Shown: piece after piece, positions 14,791 to 23,125 of the stretch
How positions within the stretch are numbered: position 1 is the first letter of the stretch
Layout of the letters: each line of letters starts with the position of its first letter
Origin: CAZTAR01 sp043813895
Lineage (GTDB): Bacteria > Planctomycetota > Phycisphaerae > UBA1845 > UTPLA1
DNA length: 26,454 nucleotides
Assembly (NCBI GenBank): GCA_043813895.1
Contig: JBDRKQ010000103.1
Location: 1-26,454 of the forward strand
Direction of reading: 5' to 3'
Position numbers and translations under genes: made by a program
Notes under the pieces: generated by a model
The model's database searches: none
What the model was told of the DNA's origin: nothing
Seen by the model: only the letters and a program-made list of their open reading frames with translations

Positions 14791-15096
14791 CTACTGCTCG
14801 GTGCGATCGTGAGGAGGCAGGCCTGCCAGGGGGGCGTCGAGAAACCGCCGGTGGCAGTTCGGACAGAGGTCGTATCGGAGCGATCGGTACACTTCGTCCT
14901 CGATCGCGTCGGGGGATCTCTCTTCGAGTTCCGCAATCACGCGGCGGATTTCGGCCTCATGGTCTCGCTGCAGGTCCTGCGGCGTGAACTCCAGCTTGCC
15001 CGCCGCCGCAAACACCTCGATCTTCACGATGTAATGATCGGAGCTGTCGCGCCGAAGGTCGGTTCCGCACCCGTCGCAACGATACCGTATGGTCAC
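14791..15096 (-). CDS. Small putative zinc-ribbon protein coupled to trpD
   Basis: 101 residues, family not recognised. It has two knuckles, C-D-G-C (Cys7, Cys10) and C-P-N-C (Cys78, Cys81), the likely four ligands of one zinc. Between them lie a beta-like stretch (YIVKIEVFAAAG), then a charged helix (DLQRDHEAEIRRVIAELEE). The second knuckle is followed by HRRFLDAPL. It starts at GTG 15096 inside the last codons of trpD, sharing the four bases GTGA (15096-15093) with the trpD stop, which strongly implies translational coupling. No enzymatic motif is present. It could be an RNA-, DNA- or protein-binding regulator; nothing ties it to tryptophan synthesis beyond position. Confidence 0.72.
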   Translation of the reverse strand: MTIRYRCDGCGTDLRRDSSDHYIVKIEVFAAAGKLEFTPQDLQRDHEAEIRRVIAELEERSPDAIEDEVYRSLRYDLCPNCHRRFLDAPLAGLPPHDRTEQ

Positions 15097-16127
15097 GCGT
15101 CTCGCCCTCCCGCCTGCGTGATCCTGACAAGTTCGTCGAGCGTCCTTTGCGCCGCGCCGCTGTCAATCGCACGGGCGGCCTTGTCCACGCCATCGCGGAA
15201 CGTGGGCGTCGTCCCCGCGGTGACCAGTGCTGCGGCCGCGTTGAGCAGCGTGTGATCCCTCGGCGCGCCCGGGGCTCCCGACAGCACCGCCCGAATGACC
15301 GCCGCGCTTTCAGCGGGGCTATCAACGCAAAGTGCCTCCTGCTCGCCGCGATGCAATCCGACGTCTTCCGGGCAACACGTCCCATCGCGCAACTCGCCGT
15401 CAAGAAGTTCGACATAGCGGCTGCGACCCGTAACTGTAAAGTCGCAGAGCCCGTCCTCGCCGTTGACCACAAGCGCGCGCACCGTGCCGAGTTCACGCAG
15501 GGCGCCGGCAATCATGTCGAGGAGGTCGGGTCGCGGAACGCCGACAATCTGTCGCCGAACGCCCGCCGGATTCGTCAAAGGGCCGAGGATGTTAAATATC
15601 GTCCTGCGCGCCAGGATCTTCCTTGCAGGTGCAGCGTGCTTCATGGCCGGGTGCAATTGGGCCGCGAAGAGGAAGCCGATGCCCACTTCTCGAATGCTCT
15701 CCTCGACAACATGCGGTGGCGCCTCGATGTTCACACCGAGCGCCGCAAGGGCCTCGGCCGATCCGCTCTTCCGCGTGTTCGTCCGGTTACCGTGCTTCGC
15801 GACGCGGGCGCCGGCCGCCGCGGCAACGATGGCCGCCGCCGTCGAGACGTTAAATGTGCTGATCCCGTCGCCGCCAGTCCCGCAGGTGTCGACGGCGTTG
15901 GAATCTTCACACTTGATGGGCGTGGCGTGTCGGCGCATGACCCGGGCGGCGCCGACAATCTCGTCGACGGTCTCACCCTTGTCGGCCAGCGCCGCAAGGA
16001 AGGCCGCGATCCGGTCGTCCGGCAGGCCCCCTTGCATGATCTCCGAGAAGGCATCCGCGCTCTGCGCGCGGCTAAGGTCGCGCCCCGCGGCAACAACGTC
16101 TGTCAGTTGTTCAAAGACGGCACTCAT
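15093..16127 (-). CDS. trpD: Anthranilate phosphoribosyltransferase
   Basis: 344 residues. It transfers phosphoribose from PRPP to anthranilate, the second step of tryptophan synthesis. The PRPP-binding GTGGDG lies at 83-88, followed by STFNVSTAAAIVAAAAGARVAKHGNR, with KHGNR at 111-115, and SGSAEALAALGV. The segment between KHGNR and SGSA reads TNTRK where homologues usually have Ser-rich sequence, a mild variation. GPLTNPA and the FTVTG...E region complete the family pattern. The start is ATG 16127 with GAGG at 16136-16133 close upstream; the longer frame to 16181 is not needed. No other trp gene is nearby. Upstream, 16128-16489 holds no gene, only short palindromes (ACCAT/ATGGT at 16177-16189) and a promoter for the divergent gene. 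Confidence 0.93.
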   Translation of the reverse strand: MSAVFEQLTDVVAAGRDLSRAQSADAFSEIMQGGLPDDRIAAFLAALADKGETVDEIVGAARVMRRHATPIKCEDSNAVDTCGTGGDGISTFNVSTAAAIVAAAAGARVAKHGNRTNTRKSGSAEALAALGVNIEAPPHVVEESIREVGIGFLFAAQLHPAMKHAAPARKILARRTIFNILGPLTNPAGVRRQIVGVPRPDLLDMIAGALRELGTVRALVVNGEDGLCDFTVTGRSRYVELLDGELRDGTCCPEDVGLHRGEQEALCVDSPAESAAVIRAVLSGAPGAPRDHTLLNAAAALVTAGTTPTFRDGVDKAARAIDSGAAQRTLDELVRITQAGGRDA

Positions 16128-16403
16128 CGACACCTCGCGTTCCCGCTTATGGTAGCAGCTTGGAGTGTGCGGTTCGACCATCGTATGGTAGGGGCCGTTG
16201 ACAAACGGACGCCGGCATCCGGTCGGCGCTCGTGTGCAGAGCCGCGCGCGTCAGCAAGCGGTCACCATTCACCGAGATGGCCCTTTCATTGGGACGGAAA
16301 CCGACTCCCTCACTGTCGCGGCTCTGCTCATCGACATCTCGACTGGAGACACGACTGAGCTTGCGATTGCCTTGCGGCATCCGGGGAGCGAAACGGGATA
16401 TCG

Positions 16404-16433
16404 TTGACCATCGGGGGGATTGTGGAGGATAAT
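16404..16433 (+). promoter_or_regulatory. Sigma-70-type promoter for the nucleoside hydrolase gene
   Basis: TTGACC at 16404-16409, 18-bp spacer, GATAAT at 16428-16433, each one mismatch from consensus. The transcript would start near 16440, 50 nt before ATG 16490. Confidence 0.5.
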
Positions 16434-16489
16434 AGCGCATCCGAAAACCCGGAGGCGCCGATCGCTCCTTTCTGAAGGCCTGACGGACC

Positions 16490-17419
16490 ATGGCGACGCC
16501 GCTGCTGATAGACGTGGATATGGGCGTGGATGATGCGGTGGCGGTTGCACTCGCGCTAGCTTCACCCGTCTTCGATGTTCGGGCGATTGTGGCGGTCGGC
16601 GGCAGCGTCGAGGCGGACCAGGTCGTGGTCAACATCGGCCGGCTGCTCAAGGCGCTGAATGCGCCGACACGGCCCCGCGTCGGCAGGGGTTTGGACCAGT
16701 CAGGCCCCGACCTCGTGGACCGCCGCGAGATGTTCGGCGACGACGGCCTGGGCCAGTGCGGCTTGCCGCCCGACGATGCGCTCGAGGCATCGGACTTCAA
16801 ACAGGTCTATCGCGAGACGATCGAAGCCGCCGCGGGCAAACTCGTCATCATCACGACCGGCCCTCTGTCAAACGTCGCCGCCGTCTTGACCGATCTGCCC
16901 GAGTTGGCAAGACGCGTCAGCCATCTCTTCGTTTCGGGCGGCGCCGTCTGGACACATGGGAATGTCACCGACGCCGCAGAGTTCAACTTCTATCGTGACC
17001 CCCAGGCCGCCGCGCTCGTGTTGTCGTCCGGCCTTCCCATCACGGTCGCCCCGTTGGACGTTTCCCGTCTGGTCGGCCTGGATGAGTCGCACGTTGCCAG
17101 GCTTTCCGCAAGCGGCTGCCGCACCGGCGAGTCTCTCGCCGGGATGCTGTGTTATCCGTTGGAGCGGGACTGCGAGCCGGGGTACGGCAAGACGCTGATC
17201 CACGACGCGCTGGCGTGCGGGTGCGCAATCTGGCCCGACTTGTTTATCAAGACGCGAATGCGGCTCGATATCGAGACGCAAGGTGCACAGGTCGGCCGCT
17301 CGACACCCGCGCTGGGAGGCGATCAAGCCTCGCGCGTGGGTCTCCTGACAGCCGTAAACGCGGTTGATTTCCTGGAGAACGCACTAGAATCCCTGTGCCA
17401 AGACACGTTTACGGTCTGA
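16490..17419 (+). CDS. Inosine/uridine-preferring nucleoside hydrolase family protein
   Basis: 309 residues. Members hydrolyse the N-glycosidic bond of ribonucleosides for base salvage. The N-terminal calcium-binding cluster reads D-V-D-M-G-V-D-D (Asp8, Asp10, Asp14, Asp15), the usual DTDPGIDD with two substitutions at non-ligand positions. The family segments IITTGPLSNVAAVL, then SGGAVWTHGNVTDAAEFNFYRDPQAA (the Asn that binds the ribose) and a late I-H-D-A-L-A (catalytic His and metal Asp) are all present, so it should be active. Base specificity cannot be read from the sequence. Its own promoter lies upstream; the next gene, ribF, is 105 bp away in the same direction. Length is normal for the family. 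Confidence 0.9.
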   Translation: MATPLLIDVDMGVDDAVAVALALASPVFDVRAIVAVGGSVEADQVVVNIGRLLKALNAPTRPRVGRGLDQSGPDLVDRREMFGDDGLGQCGLPPDDALEASDFKQVYRETIEAAAGKLVIITTGPLSNVAAVLTDLPELARRVSHLFVSGGAVWTHGNVTDAAEFNFYRDPQAAALVLSSGLPITVAPLDVSRLVGLDESHVARLSASGCRTGESLAGMLCYPLERDCEPGYGKTLIHDALACGCAIWPDLFIKTRMRLDIETQGAQVGRSTPALGGDQASRVGLLTAVNAVDFLENALESLCQDTFTV

Positions 17420-17524
17420 CCCACCGACCGAGGCATAATGGGCGCGATCGTGCGGTTCCTGTAGTATGCGCTGTTCGACGCTGCGCCTGCCGTGGCGGGA
17501 CACGAATGAGGAGCTAGCTAGAGG

Positions 17525-18478
17525 GTGAAGGTATACACCGATCCCGAAGTCGCCGGCGACGCCTTGCGCGGCGCCGTGTTGACCGTGGGCAACTTCGACG
17601 GAGTCCACCTCGGGCACCAGCGGATCCTGCGCACCGCCCGGGCGCTCGCTCGAGTTTCGAGTGCCAAGACGGTCGCGCTGACATTCGAGCCCCACCCCCT
17701 GGCTGCCCTGCGGCCGGAGTGGGCGCCTGCCCGTCTGACGTTGTGGGAGGAGAAACGCCGGCAACTTCAACTCGCCGGCGCGGATGCCGTCGTACGGCTG
17801 GCTGCGGATGCTACCGTCTTGTCCCTGACCGCCGAAGACTTCGTGAAACGCATCCTGGTGCAGGACCTCCACCCGTCATACCTCGTCGAGGGCCCGGACT
17901 TCGGGTTCGGCCGCAACCGCGGAGGCAATATCGAAACCCTGCGGGCCATGTCGGCCAGGGGCGGCTTTCAGGTGCACGTCGTGGAGCCCTATCGCTTGTG
18001 GCTCTCCGGCGACCGCCACGTGACCGTGTCCAGCACGGTGATCCGCGAGTGCTTGAGCCAAGGCGAGGTAGAGGACGCGACCGCCTGTCTCGGTCGGCCC
18101 TACGTCCTGATGGGCGAGGTGGTACATGGGGCCGGAGACGGACACAAGCTGGGCTTCCCGACGATCAACCTGAACGTGCGGGGCCAACTGGCGCCCGCGG
18201 AGGGCGTCTACGCAGGCTGGGCGGAAGTCAACGGCGTCCGCGGTGCCGCGGCGATCAGCATTGGTCGACGGCCGACAATGGACGGACAGGAACTGACCAT
18301 CGAAGCATTCATCATTGACCAATCAGGAGATTGGTACGCCGCGAATGCGAGAATCGGGTTCGTGTCCCGCTTGAGAGACCAGGTGCGGTTTGTGGATCGT
18401 GCGGCGCTGGCCGCGCAAATCGCCCAAGACGTTGAGGCTGTTCGCGTTGTGGTTCAGGTAAGTGAATGTCATCCATGA
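17525..18478 (+). CDS. ribF: Bifunctional riboflavin kinase / FAD synthetase
   Basis: 317 residues. It phosphorylates riboflavin to FMN and adenylylates FMN to FAD. The N-terminal nucleotidyltransferase domain carries GNFDGVHLGHQ (22-32) and FEPHPLA; VSSTVIRECLSQGEVEDA ends this half. The C-terminal flavokinase domain begins GEVVHGAGDGHKLGFPTINL, where the conserved FPT is intact and the usual Ala-Asn reads Ile-Asn, followed by GVYAGWAEVNG and ISIGRRPT. The start codon is GTG at 17525; GAGGAG and AGAGG lie just upstream. It overlaps nrnA by 13 bp. In many bacteria ribF lies with rbfA, nrnA-type and truB genes behind infB; here only the ribF-nrnA pair remains. Confidence 0.94.
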   Translation: MKVYTDPEVAGDALRGAVLTVGNFDGVHLGHQRILRTARALARVSSAKTVALTFEPHPLAALRPEWAPARLTLWEEKRRQLQLAGADAVVRLAADATVLSLTAEDFVKRILVQDLHPSYLVEGPDFGFGRNRGGNIETLRAMSARGGFQVHVVEPYRLWLSGDRHVTVSSTVIRECLSQGEVEDATACLGRPYVLMGEVVHGAGDGHKLGFPTINLNVRGQLAPAEGVYAGWAEVNGVRGAAAISIGRRPTMDGQELTIEAFIIDQSGDWYAANARIGFVSRLRDQVRFVDRAALAAQIAQDVEAVRVVVQVSECHP

Positions 18479-19482
18479 ACGAGCCGAAACTGATCGATCC
18501 TTCCCAGACAGCCGCGCGGCTCGATGCCGCGTCGCGCATCGTCATCACCACACACACGCGGGCGGACGGCGATGCCGTGGGCTCGATGGCAGCGCTCCAA
18601 CGCGTGCTCAGACAACGCGGCAAGGATGTCACCGCCTACCTCCATGAGACGATCCTCGATCGCTACGCATTCTTGCAGCAGCTCGAACGCTTGTCCGAGT
18701 GGGGGGATGCGAATTCGCGCGATGTGCTCGCCGGCGCGGATTTGATCCTGGTCGTGGATACCTGTGCCGTCGCGCAACTCGGAGAGATTGCCGCCGCGAT
18801 CAAGACGATCCCCGTGCGGCGATTGGCGATCGACCACCACGTCACGCGCGACGACGTCGTGGACGAAGCGATCATCGATCAGGCTGCGGGGTCGTGTTCG
18901 CAGATCATCGTCCGGCTCTGCGATCTTGCCGGTTGGCCGATCGACGCTGAGACCGCCACCCTCCTCTTCGCCGGCATGGCGACTGACACCGGCTGGTTCC
19001 GGTTCTCGAATGCCGACCAGGAGGCGTTCGCCATTGCGGCCCGGTTGGTGGGGGCAGGCGCGAAGCCGGCCGAGCTGTACGAGCGCCTCTACTTGAACGA
19101 CTGCGAGGCCCGGCTGCGACTGATCGGCGAGGTCCTTTCGTCGTTCGAGCTTCACGCGGACGGCCGGCTCGCGGTGATCCGCATTACGCAGGCGATGCTA
19201 AAGCGTTGCGGGGCGACGCGAGAGATGACGGAGGAGGTCATCAACGAGCCGCAGCGGATGGGCGACGTCACGGCCTGCCTGCTGCTCGTCGAGCCCGAGG
19301 GAAGCGACCCGGTCAGGATCAGCTTCCGCAGCAAGCGCCTTGTGAATGTCGCCGCCATTGCTTCTCAATTCGGAGGAGGCGGGCACAAGCGCGCAGCCGG
19401 CGCAAGGGTGCCCGGCACCATCGACTCGGTCGCCGCACAGGTGATCCCCGTGATGGTGCGTGCGGCTCTGCACGCAGGCTGA
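18466..19482 (+). CDS. nrnA: DHH/DHHA1 phosphoesterase (NrnA-like nanoRNase / pAp phosphatase)
   Basis: 338 residues. Such enzymes degrade 2-5 nt RNAs and dephosphorylate 3'-phosphoadenosine 5'-phosphate. DHH domain: H-T-R-A-D-G-D at 30-36 (Mn ligands), VVDTC (Asp98), the DHH triad in AIDHHVTRDD at 123-125, and ATDTGWFRF (Asp174). DHHA1 domain: substrate-binding GGGGHKRAAGA near 303-313. All metal ligands are present and length is typical. The first ATG (18466) overlaps ribF by 13 bp; ATG 18475, three codons later, is an equally plausible start. Overlap implies co-expression with ribF. In a cell with a GGDEF enzyme it could also clear pGpG, the cyclic di-GMP breakdown product (inference). Confidence 0.92.
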   Translation: MSSMNEPKLIDPSQTAARLDAASRIVITTHTRADGDAVGSMAALQRVLRQRGKDVTAYLHETILDRYAFLQQLERLSEWGDANSRDVLAGADLILVVDTCAVAQLGEIAAAIKTIPVRRLAIDHHVTRDDVVDEAIIDQAAGSCSQIIVRLCDLAGWPIDAETATLLFAGMATDTGWFRFSNADQEAFAIAARLVGAGAKPAELYERLYLNDCEARLRLIGEVLSSFELHADGRLAVIRITQAMLKRCGATREMTEEVINEPQRMGDVTACLLLVEPEGSDPVRISFRSKRLVNVAAIASQFGGGGHKRAAGARVPGTIDSVAAQVIPVMVRAALHAG

Positions 19483-19529
19483 CCGCTTGCTGGCGCGCGC
19501 GGCTCTGATCTTGGGCGCTGACCGCCACC

Positions 19530-21992
19530 TTACGGGCGCGGTCCTGAGTTGCGATTCTGGGTGAGTGCCGCGATTCTGGCACTTATCCGACCTCGCTGTT
19601 CTTCAGTCAGCCGATGCGGCTTCGAGACATACTCGCGCTGGGCGTCAAGGTTGAGGGCTTCTTGAAGCTCTATCGCAGCGTTGTGGCGGGCTTTGAGGGA
19701 GCCTGTGGCTTGTGCCATCGCCTCATAGATGTCCGCCAGGATGAGGCGTTTCTTCGGCGATGTCGGATAGGCCGCGATCGACGCGCGCATCGCGGCGGCG
19801 GCGCGTGCGAGGTCGGCGGGATCGCCGCCAAGCCGGCAGCGATGGGAATAAAGCACCGCCGAGTAGTAGTCGGCTTTGTCATTGAGCGGATCGCATCGCC
19901 GCAGTTCGCTGACGAACTCATCAAGGACGGAATCAACCTGCTCCACGGTCGCCACGCGTTTGGCCAGCTCTTCTACCAATTCCGCAGCGGCCGTGCCGTC
20001 AAGATGGTTCCACCCGATCGCCTCTCCGTAGGCCCGATACCCTCGTGATGCCACATACGCGTCCCAGGACTGAGCTTGTGAGTTCAGACGCGCGACGCGC
20101 AGTTCCCCGCCCAAACCGGCTGCGGGCGCAACCACAAACACCAGAAACAACACCAACCCGACGGCGCCGAGAATACACCCCGCCAGAACGACAGGACAAC
20201 GCTGTGGCACCGGCGTCTCACCGGTGTTTCTTGTGGATGACAACGCACACGCCGATCCACCGTTCGCCGTTTCTCCACAGGTTGATATCGGTTGCGGGGT
20301 GCCTTCACGGCTGTGCGAGCGAATCGCCAGCGCGACGGCCATCAGCGCGAAGAACGTCGTTGCCGCGCCGGGATGGAAGAGCGTCAGATCGATCCCGGCG
20401 TGCAAGAGAAAGCCGATCAGCCCCCCGCAGATGCAGGCGAGCATCGGCCCCGGCGCGTCGTCCGCAAACGCCGTCGTCCGGCGATCCTCGTACGAGAGTG
20501 CGATGAAGCCAATCACCCAGGGGAAGATCGCCACGAGAATCGTCCAGACGAGGTACGCGGGACTCGCGCCCGCCAGTAGACATAGCCACCAGCCGAAGAC
20601 AACCACGCCGATCCCCGCGGCCCAGAGGATGATCGAGCCGGACGGGCCATCGCGTGGCTTCGACATGACCGGCTCACGCGACAACCGGACCGAGTAGCCC
20701 ACAAAGAGCAGCAACACGCCGGCGAGCCCGACAACGCCCCATTCCGTCGCGACCTTGACGACGAAGCTGTGCGGATCGTCCACCTCTTCCGGGCACTGCA
20801 CGGTTTTGTACCGCGTGAAGAGCCGACCGAAGTTGTTCGCGCCGACGCCCCACGGCCCCTCGTTGGCAAACATCGCCCCCGCGCCCTGCCAGTACAGGGA
20901 ACGAAACAGCATGGATCGCCCGAGCGCGTGGGAACTGCTGTGCAAGACGGCCACCACAGCGCCGGTCCCGACGAGAGCCGACAGCCACAGGAGAACAACG
21001 AGGCGCTTTCGGATGAATGCCCGCGGATCGCGGCCGGCGATCCATTGCCCGACAGGCCACAGCACCAAGCCGATACAACACGCCGCGACACCTCCCTTGC
21101 TCTGCGCAAGAACCAGCGCGACGAACGCAAAGCCGGCGAGTAGTAGCGGCGCGGCGAGGGTCCAGCGCGGCCTGCGCCGAAAGCGTCCCGCCGCGACGGC
21201 CAGCGCGGTCATGACCACGAGAATGAGATACCCGGCGAGCACGTTGGGGTGGCGGAAGTAGCCGCTCAGAGATCGAGCGCGCAGCCGCTGCTCGTAGTCG
21301 TAGCGGAACCCGGCACGACCGAAGTCGGACTCCTCGGCGGTGTCGGTGTCGGCCAGTTCAGCCTTGTGTGCTTCATAGTACTCGATCGTATCGGGGATTT
21401 CGTAAGCGAACTGGTACGCACACTTGGCGACGACCACGGTCCCGGTCGCGAGGACAACTGCAATGGCCAGCCGCACATGCCAGGGGCGCGTCAGGAGCTG
21501 CCGCAAGAGAAACACGTAGAGCACCAAACCGAGGAAGTCCGACACGCCGACAAGGGCGAGGTGCTTCTGACCCGCATTCCAGGTGGAGACGACGGCCGCA
21601 ATCAGGAGGAGGCCGAGACCCAGTTCCGCCCCAGTTCTTCGATAGCCGATATCGCGGCGAAGCCACCGGGCGAAAAGGAGGACCACCGCCACAGCCAGGA
21701 TCAACGAGCTGATTCCCAGCGTCGTCGCGGGAGAGGGGGTCGGCGGCGCATCGATGTTCCGCAGCCAACGAAGCAGTTCGAAGGTGTGCGTCTCTCCGAT
21801 AATCGCCCGAAGTGGGATCAGCGAGAGGAGTACGAGCAAGGCAACGCGTTCAAGCAGCGGCTCGGGCCGCGTGCGTGCAGAGCTGTTTGTCGGCAATCGC
21901 TGATTGCCGTGACGCGCGACCTCGCCCGGCGCGGATTCGCCGGACGGGGTATCTTTCGTGCTGCGGGCGGTCTTATGACGACGTCGAGTCAT
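19530..21992 (-). CDS. O-antigen ligase/polymerase-like membrane protein with soluble C-terminal region
   Basis: 820 residues, with a charged N-terminus and about a dozen or more hydrophobic segments between residues about 45 and 632. The Wzy_C/O-antigen-ligase pattern is recognisable: SGYFRHPNVLAGYLI, then WQGAGAMFANEGPWGVGANNFGRLFTRY and DDPHSFVVKVATEWGVVGL, the large extracytoplasmic loop typical of the family. A hydrophilic loop near residues 560-605 includes NTGETPVPQR, encoded by a palindromic repeat. The last 185 or so residues are soluble and helical (KADYYSAVLYSHRC, then AAAAMRASIAAYPTSPKKRLILADIYEAM), resembling TPR units. It starts at ATG 21992, overlapping the preceding transferase stop by four bases (ATGA), so the two are coupled. 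Ligase versus polymerase cannot be decided. Confidence 0.85.
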   Translation of the reverse strand: MTRRRHKTARSTKDTPSGESAPGEVARHGNQRLPTNSSARTRPEPLLERVALLVLLSLIPLRAIIGETHTFELLRWLRNIDAPPTPSPATTLGISSLILAVAVVLLFARWLRRDIGYRRTGAELGLGLLLIAAVVSTWNAGQKHLALVGVSDFLGLVLYVFLLRQLLTRPWHVRLAIAVVLATGTVVVAKCAYQFAYEIPDTIEYYEAHKAELADTDTAEESDFGRAGFRYDYEQRLRARSLSGYFRHPNVLAGYLILVVMTALAVAAGRFRRRPRWTLAAPLLLAGFAFVALVLAQSKGGVAACCIGLVLWPVGQWIAGRDPRAFIRKRLVVLLWLSALVGTGAVVAVLHSSSHALGRSMLFRSLYWQGAGAMFANEGPWGVGANNFGRLFTRYKTVQCPEEVDDPHSFVVKVATEWGVVGLAGVLLLFVGYSVRLSREPVMSKPRDGPSGSIILWAAGIGVVVFGWWLCLLAGASPAYLVWTILVAIFPWVIGFIALSYEDRRTTAFADDAPGPMLACICGGLIGFLLHAGIDLTLFHPGAATTFFALMAVALAIRSHSREGTPQPISTCGETANGGSACALSSTRNTGETPVPQRCPVVLAGCILGAVGLVLFLVFVVAPAAGLGGELRVARLNSQAQSWDAYVASRGYRAYGEAIGWNHLDGTAAAELVEELAKRVATVEQVDSVLDEFVSELRRCDPLNDKADYYSAVLYSHRCRLGGDPADLARAAAAMRASIAAYPTSPKKRLILADIYEAMAQATGSLKARHNAAIELQEALNLDAQREYVSKPHRLTEEQRGRISARIAALTQNRNSGPRP
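20208..20226. repeat. REP-like palindrome inside the O-antigen ligase gene
   Basis: CACCGG (20208-20213) and CCGGTG (20221-20226) flank CGTCTCA, a hairpin of the GGCGTCTC-loop type that I recognise as widespread between genes in planctomycete and related genomes. Here it is read in frame, on the minus strand, as NTGETPVPQ in a cytoplasmic or periplasmic loop. Confidence 0.6.
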
Positions 21993-23092
21993 TCAGGGGA
22001 CCCCGAACTCTCGAGAAGCGCGACAAGCAGCACCACAAGGAGGGTCTGCACCATGATGCCGCAGGCGAGGGTCCAGTCCGCCTTGGGCAGGAGCAAGGCC
22101 GGCAGCGCGGTCACAAGCGTCGCGAGCCAGACCACGAGCACGGCAGTGCGAACTCCCATGCCGCGGCGTGCCAGCCGGTGCGAGAAGTGCCGCCTGTCGC
22201 CGGCCCAGACCGGGTCGCCGGATCGCCATCGGATGAGGACGACGCTGAGGGTGTCGTAAAGCGGCACGGCCATGACCACGAGCGGCGCGACGATGCCGAT
22301 GGGTCGCTGCCCCTGCAACGGATCGGCGAAGGTCGTCAGGATCGTGAAGACGCCGAGGAGCATGCCGATGACCAGGCTTCCGGCGTCGCCAAGGAAGACT
22401 GATGCCGGATGGATGTTGTACGGCAGGAAGCCCGCCAACGCCCCGACGAGCAGCCAGCAACACACCGGGACGAACAACTGCCCCGAGAGCTGGGCGGTGA
22501 TTCCGAAGACGGCCGCGGCAATGATGGCCACGCCGGCGGCGAGCCCGTCCATGTTGTCGAGGAAGTTGAGCGAATTGGTCAGGACGAGTATCCACAAGAT
22601 GGAAAGCGTGCCGGAGACCGGCCAGGGCAGGTGCGACAGGAGCCGCAAGTCGAGCACCCCGACCAGAAGGCCGGCGATGGCAACTTGGACGGCCAGTTTG
22701 ACTCCCGGGCCAATGGGCCGTCTGTCGTCAATGACACCCAACACGCACATGGCCGTCGCAGCGGCAATGATCCCGAGGGCAGCCGGCGCCTTGGAGACGA
22801 TCCCGTCCAGGTGGGGCGCCAGCATGGTGGGAAACCACGCCGGGCAATCCAACACAAAGGCCCTGGCGGCAAGGGTGCCCCCGGCAATGGGCAGAATGAT
22901 CGCAAGAACGACAGCGATTCCCCCACCCAGTGCGACCGGTGCGGTGTGGGCCTTGTGGCCGCCCGGGCGGTCAACGAAACCCCGTCCCAGCGCCAGACGG
23001 CGAACCAATCGAGTCGCAGCGGCGCTGATAATCGCCGCGACGGCAACCGCCGATACGACCAGAATCACCTTGATGTCCAGTGCGCTGTCCAC
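21989..23092 (-). CDS. WecA/MraY-type polyprenyl-phosphate glycosyl-1-phosphate transferase
   Basis: 367 residues, about ten or eleven membrane segments. The family transfers a sugar-1-phosphate from a UDP-sugar to undecaprenyl phosphate, starting lipid-linked glycan synthesis. Motifs: GGHKAHTAPVALGGG (45-59), the Asp pair in LGVIDDRRPIGPGVK (119-132), NFLDNMDGLAAG (176-187), FLGDAGSLVIG (233-243), and GDRRHFSHRLARRG in the last cytoplasmic loop. The HxH-type last loop and overall length favour the WecA/TagO group over MraY; sugar specificity (commonly GlcNAc) is not readable. It starts at GTG 23092, with no strong ribosome site. The downstream ligase-like gene overlaps by ATGA, which suggests a minimal initiation-plus-ligation or polymerisation pair. 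Confidence 0.92.
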   Translation of the reverse strand: MDSALDIKVILVVSAVAVAAIISAAATRLVRRLALGRGFVDRPGGHKAHTAPVALGGGIAVVLAIILPIAGGTLAARAFVLDCPAWFPTMLAPHLDGIVSKAPAALGIIAAATAMCVLGVIDDRRPIGPGVKLAVQVAIAGLLVGVLDLRLLSHLPWPVSGTLSILWILVLTNSLNFLDNMDGLAAGVAIIAAAVFGITAQLSGQLFVPVCCWLLVGALAGFLPYNIHPASVFLGDAGSLVIGMLLGVFTILTTFADPLQGQRPIGIVAPLVVMAVPLYDTLSVVLIRWRSGDPVWAGDRRHFSHRLARRGMGVRTAVLVVWLATLVTALPALLLPKADWTLACGIMVQTLLVVLLVALLESSGSPE

Positions 23093-23125
23093 CTTACGTG
23101 TCCCTCGCCTGGGAGCAGATCAGAC

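Noticed and set aside
15147..16358. 403-codon + strand frame opposite trpD
   Set aside because: trpD motifs on the minus strand are unambiguous; the opposite frame has no recognisable domain.
21249..22259. 336-codon + strand frame opposite the ligase and transferase genes
   Set aside because: Both minus-strand genes are strongly supported membrane proteins; this is a GC-driven shadow.
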